From NCBI GenBank assembly GCA_025716815.1, contig JAIXMN010000012.1:434001-498000 (forward strand): DNA of 64,000 nt, given 5' to 3'. A program made the translations under genes and the position numbers. Origin of the DNA: Dichotomocladium elegans. Its lineage: Eukaryota; Mucoromycota; Mucoromycetes; Mucorales; Lichtheimiaceae. Of the stretch, positions 60,427 to 64,000 are shown in pieces. Every line of letters starts with the position of its first letter. Position 1 is the stretch's first letter. The notes below the pieces were generated by a model. It was not told the DNA's origin. It saw nothing but the letters and a program-made list of their open reading frames with translations, and ran no database searches.

Positions 60427-63400
60427 TCAACAACCGCAAGATGGGTCGGAAGCAGAGAGCTGTTCGCGCTCACGCTTGATGGAGGATGGTTGACGTAGGA
60501 TAGAGCATCGTACTGCTTTATGATTTGTCGGAGGATCGAACGTGAGGTTCGTGAATTCTTGTTGTAGACCAAATGGATCTTTGTAGAGATCAAACAGATT
60601 TAGTAGCGTGTTCTCTCCCACCCACTCTATCCCCCAGATTCTTTACCTCAATCACAAGTGGATGGTCGTCGATCCCCTCTTGACTAGTGTTCTGTTTGAT
60701 GAGATATCCTGTTGACAGTGCGAGTATCCACTTGTCCAATTCATTCATAGAATCCATGGACAGATCGCCTTGGTAGATATTAACCCGCTGCCGCGAATAG
60801 GCTACTCGATGGTTAAGAAGAATCATGCACGTCTTATTTGGGCCAACTGATACTGCCGACAGAGGTTTGCTGGTGGTATTGCTTCCTGTCGAAGGCTGGG
60901 AGCTCGTGTAGGTGTAACTTTCGGAAAGGTCACTCATCGCCTGCGAGCCTCCTTCGTCTGCATTGAAGGCTGACAATCGGGATGAGCCAGAGAGAATTGT
61001 ATCAACATAGAGCGATGAATCAAGATCAATGCACACGATGGATATAGCCTTATCTATATCTCCGGCAGTAGAGAATACATCTTCCCAGACTTGAATTTCG
61101 CTGTCAAATATCAATCCCACTTTTGCTATCGCGTACTGCCACCTGAAGTTCGTTCGTTTGGCTATCTTGGTCGTCCGTGTCCATGCCTCAGTAAATACCT
61201 TCACCAATGGCGAGACCCATGGGGTCTTACTCGATATCGGTGGAATCTCAAGCACAGCAAACTCAATAAGCTCACCCCGATGATCCGTCCAGGCGATCAC
61301 CATCCATCGCCGGTCCAGACTAAAACTGTATGCCATATGCAACATTGTGTTGGGATCAACTGTGACATCCGAATATGCATTAGGCGGTCGCTTGAGCGAC
61401 AGCCGTATGGTCTCCGGCACATGCTTGGCAATAACCCACGCTGGGGAGTAGATGCTTGATATATCATGACTGGAATTCAGCTGATTCTATTTTAATAATA
61501 ATAAATATGAGGCGTTTGTCTCCACGATCCCTCTGATTTGTGCAACTTACCTTTCGTTCCAGCATCGTGTGGCATTGGCTATGTACAGAAAAAGCAATAT
61601 CTTTATATATCTGGAGTGTGTTGGTCGTATCGAGCCGGATCACGTGTTCAGCGGGTATGATTTGCATGGTCAGTCCGGACGAGGGGATGTGTTTCTTGCT
61701 TGCCCGCGAACTTTGCAGATTGGCATTAGATGTGTTATACGCCGAAACAAACCGACGGAAGCAACGGCTGAGTTCGAGGTTCGAGGAAAGGTGTGTGGAG
61801 GGATTGATGAGGTATATTACAATGTTAGTTGCATTTTCGTCTTGAGCCAGCAGATCGGCCTGGCCAAGGGCCGTCCCGAGAGATTCACATGTTGTCCTAT
61901 AGCCTTCTTTCCAAGGACCTGAATCCCAAGTCAGAAAGGTGAGTGCTCTTTACCTTCTCCAAAGTCCATTATCCACTTACATAAAGCGGCAGGAACCGGC
62001 ACAGCGCCCTGCTGATAATGACCAATATTGCCTGGTCGGTGCGTGCCGAGATTGCATACTTCGTAGGCGGTAGAGAGCCCATTGAGAAAGACCGCCAGAG
62101 ACTTCCCAAACTCGAGACTTTCGGGGTATACAACGAAGTAAATGACATTATTACGGTATGAATAGGGTTCAAGCCCTTCCTTTTCCCACAGCTGAACCAG
62201 TGACGGAGATCCCTCGATCCAGTCGCCATTCCGGCCCACCGCAATATCGGGCGGACCAAGTACAAACAGCTCTGGTTCGTTTGGTCGCTTCTTTTTTACT
62301 TGAAATTTGCCGTAATATCTAGAATGCGTCTGCGCCGTTTCTACATGGACGTATGTGTTATGGTTCTTCCTCACATGCATTATGGTTCCTCACACACACA
62401 CTTGAAGGATTCTCTTACCAAGTAATTGATAATATTCTTGAACTCTGAGGGGCCCCTTGACACCGATCGACGGTATGATACTTTGAGATCCGGCGGGAGA
62501 CATGTCTTCAATCATATCAACGTCATTTCCTTCTTCCATCGCAGGCTGCCCAAAGATGCGTTGCAGTAGCGTTTTAAACTCGTTCAGTACATGCCCAGTC
62601 GTCGTTGCTAGGCAGGGAACATGGGTAATGTCTAACATCACGCTAGTCAGCTTCCATTTTCATGCTCATATTGTGAATGGCATCTTACCGCCGCGGATAC
62701 TCTGGATTAAACCTGTATAACGTGCAATGATCGACTCGGCATTCTCGTTAAAAAAGATACCTTCTGTCTGTCTTGCCATAGATTCAGGCATCGCCCCCGA
62801 AAATGGATAGCCGCCCCATACTGTCTGCCGACATAACAATTCGAGAGACGACATGTCTTCGAGTGTCAACTTCTCGGGGGCAATTATATCCATGACACTC
62901 GGCGCAAACGCACTGTCGTAGTCGGTTGCAAGGTTCATCACTCGCCGGCGCTTGGGCTTATTGCGAATGTCACCAAGTAGTCGCCGAACATGTGCCATTT
63001 GTGCACTTTGTATCCTCATGAGTGGATTATCCTGGCTACGTTGACTTCCGTTATGACTACTTTTATCCGAAGAGCTGGAAGATGATGCATCGCTGTCGCT
63101 GTCGCTGTCGCTGTCGTTATCGCTGTCGCTGCTACTATCGCTGCTACTATCACTACGATCTCCGTCCTCAGACGGGCTGTTGTCGCCTTCTTCATGACTG
63201 GTGGACATGTATGTCGGGTTTGACTCTGCTTTATCTTGCTCATCTTTGCTAGCAAGAACAGATTTGGGGATATAGTCCGGCCGATAGATATTAGCTTCTC
63301 TGGCAGCCTTGGCCCCTGCATCTGAAGAGTCGCTGGCCGGTGAGTACATAAACTTGCCACCATACATATATTTCGTGTCATCCACGCCGCCTATAATGCG

Positions 63401-64000
63401 CACGGGAGAGAACCCACGGGGGATAGTCCTGTACGGATTCTCGGCAGCATTCGCTGTTCTTTCCAGCACAATATGAGGAATTCTAGAGTCGAAAGATGCG
63501 GCCGTGTCGACTGTGTAGGGGACAGCTGTTGAGCCGCCCGCATCGCTGGAAGACGCTACCGCAGTAACGTCACTTTCAATTGGGCTAGCGAGTGATATCA
63601 AATGACTGGCGCCAGTGTGATATTGGGCCTCCTCTCCAACAGCAGACGGCCTTGCTTCCGCTGCAGTGTTATCTGCTAGACCCTGTATCTCAAAAGCATC
63701 TTCCAAGAGCACATCCGCAGCAGCAGCAGCAGCAGCAGACGTCCTCGAGGGCAAAGGAGCATCGACGTCCATCCCGAGGGATTTTTTCGCACTATCCCCC
63801 TTCGCTGTTTCGAAATACTCAAAATCAGCATCGGTTACATCAAAGTCAAAGCTCTCAAGATTATCATTCGTAGGACCGTTCCCCCAGCACATCTGATCAT
63901 TCGGGGTGAACATGTTGTCGTATGATAACCCGAAATCATCGGCGTTGAGGGGTTCGATAGGATCATGAGTGGTGACCAAGGCCTCTGGCACATTATTCAT
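60427..64000 (-). CDS. med13: Mediator subunit Med13 (Srb9/Ssn2), truncated at right edge
   Basis: Large subunit of the Mediator CDK8 module, which links the kinase to core Mediator and represses or tunes RNA polymerase II transcription. Visible exons: 64000-62689 (continuing past the window), 62631-62419, 62318-61981, 61918-61551, 61486-60647 and 60612-60427. Family blocks are DDFGLSYDNMF and VTDADFEYFE near the visible start, WGGYPFSGAMPES, VQLWEKEGLEPYSYRNNVIYF, FLNGLSTAYEVCNLG, TCESLGTALGQADLL and, at the C-terminus, ILLNHRVAYSRQRVNIY with LDKWILALSTGYLI. A Ser/Asp repeat of about 30 residues is encoded by GACAGC-type repeats at 63080-63160. Med13 is normally over 1,000 residues, so the ATG at 64000 is an internal Met, not the start. 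It carries a polyalanine run near 63720-63739. Confidence 0.9.

Noticed and set aside
63080..63160. GCTGTC-type repeats read as a possible tandem repeat array or CRISPR
   Set aside because: They are in-frame Asp-Ser codons of a low-complexity segment of Med13, without unique spacers.

Overview
The window is nuclear DNA of a filamentous fungus, most likely an early-diverging one (Mucoromycota, Mucorales-like). The reasons are many short GT-AG introns of about 50-120 bp, CAG-rich polyglutamine tracts, a PacC/Rim101 factor, a YAK1 kinase, a CSC1/OSCA channel, and an Rrm4-type endosomal RNA-binding protein. The genus cannot be fixed from sequence alone. Exon models were built by hand from splice sites and reading-frame continuity; most close to an exact multiple of three.

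Layout. 1-1.7 kb: no firm gene. 1.7-12.9 kb (+): CENP-Q-like kinetochore protein, PacC/Rim101 pH regulator, AP-1 beta adaptin, and a degenerate hexokinase-like protein. 14.1-15.4 kb (-): cytochrome b5/fatty-acid 2-hydroxylase. 15.4-19.3 kb: repeats and a broken Tc1/IS630-type transposon. 19.3-26.1 kb (-): YAK1 kinase and a CSC1/OSCA channel. 26.1-36.7 kb: a repeat-rich, gene-poor tract holding a small mitochondrial-type membrane protein, a CYS3/MetR-like bZIP factor, a second broken transposon, a transposase fragment and a degenerate MITE. 36.7-37.7 kb (+): Rac1. 39.9-41.6 kb (-): MFS transporter. 43.4-45.3 kb (+): orphan multi-pass membrane protein. 45.4-47.9 kb (-): Vac8. 49.8-50.4 kb (+): ribosomal protein uS15/RPS13. 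50.7-53.4 kb (-): Rrm4-like protein. 55.3-56.8 kb (+): Zn2Cys6 factor. 57.3-60.2 kb (-): pyrroline-5-carboxylate reductase and an ECHDC1-like crotonase. 60.4 kb to the right edge (-): Mediator subunit Med13, truncated by the window.

The genes do not form a biosynthetic cluster. Loose themes are nutrient and pH signalling (PacC, YAK1, CYS3-like, hexokinase-like, Med13), membrane traffic (AP-1 beta, Vac8, Rrm4, Rac1) and stress (CSC1, P5C reductase), but physical proximity here is ordinary. The points most worth following are the Rrm4 orthologue, the apparently inactive hexokinase paralogue, the one-exon-per-armadillo-repeat structure of VAC8, and several small repeat families including a 103-bp MITE with near-perfect inverted ends.
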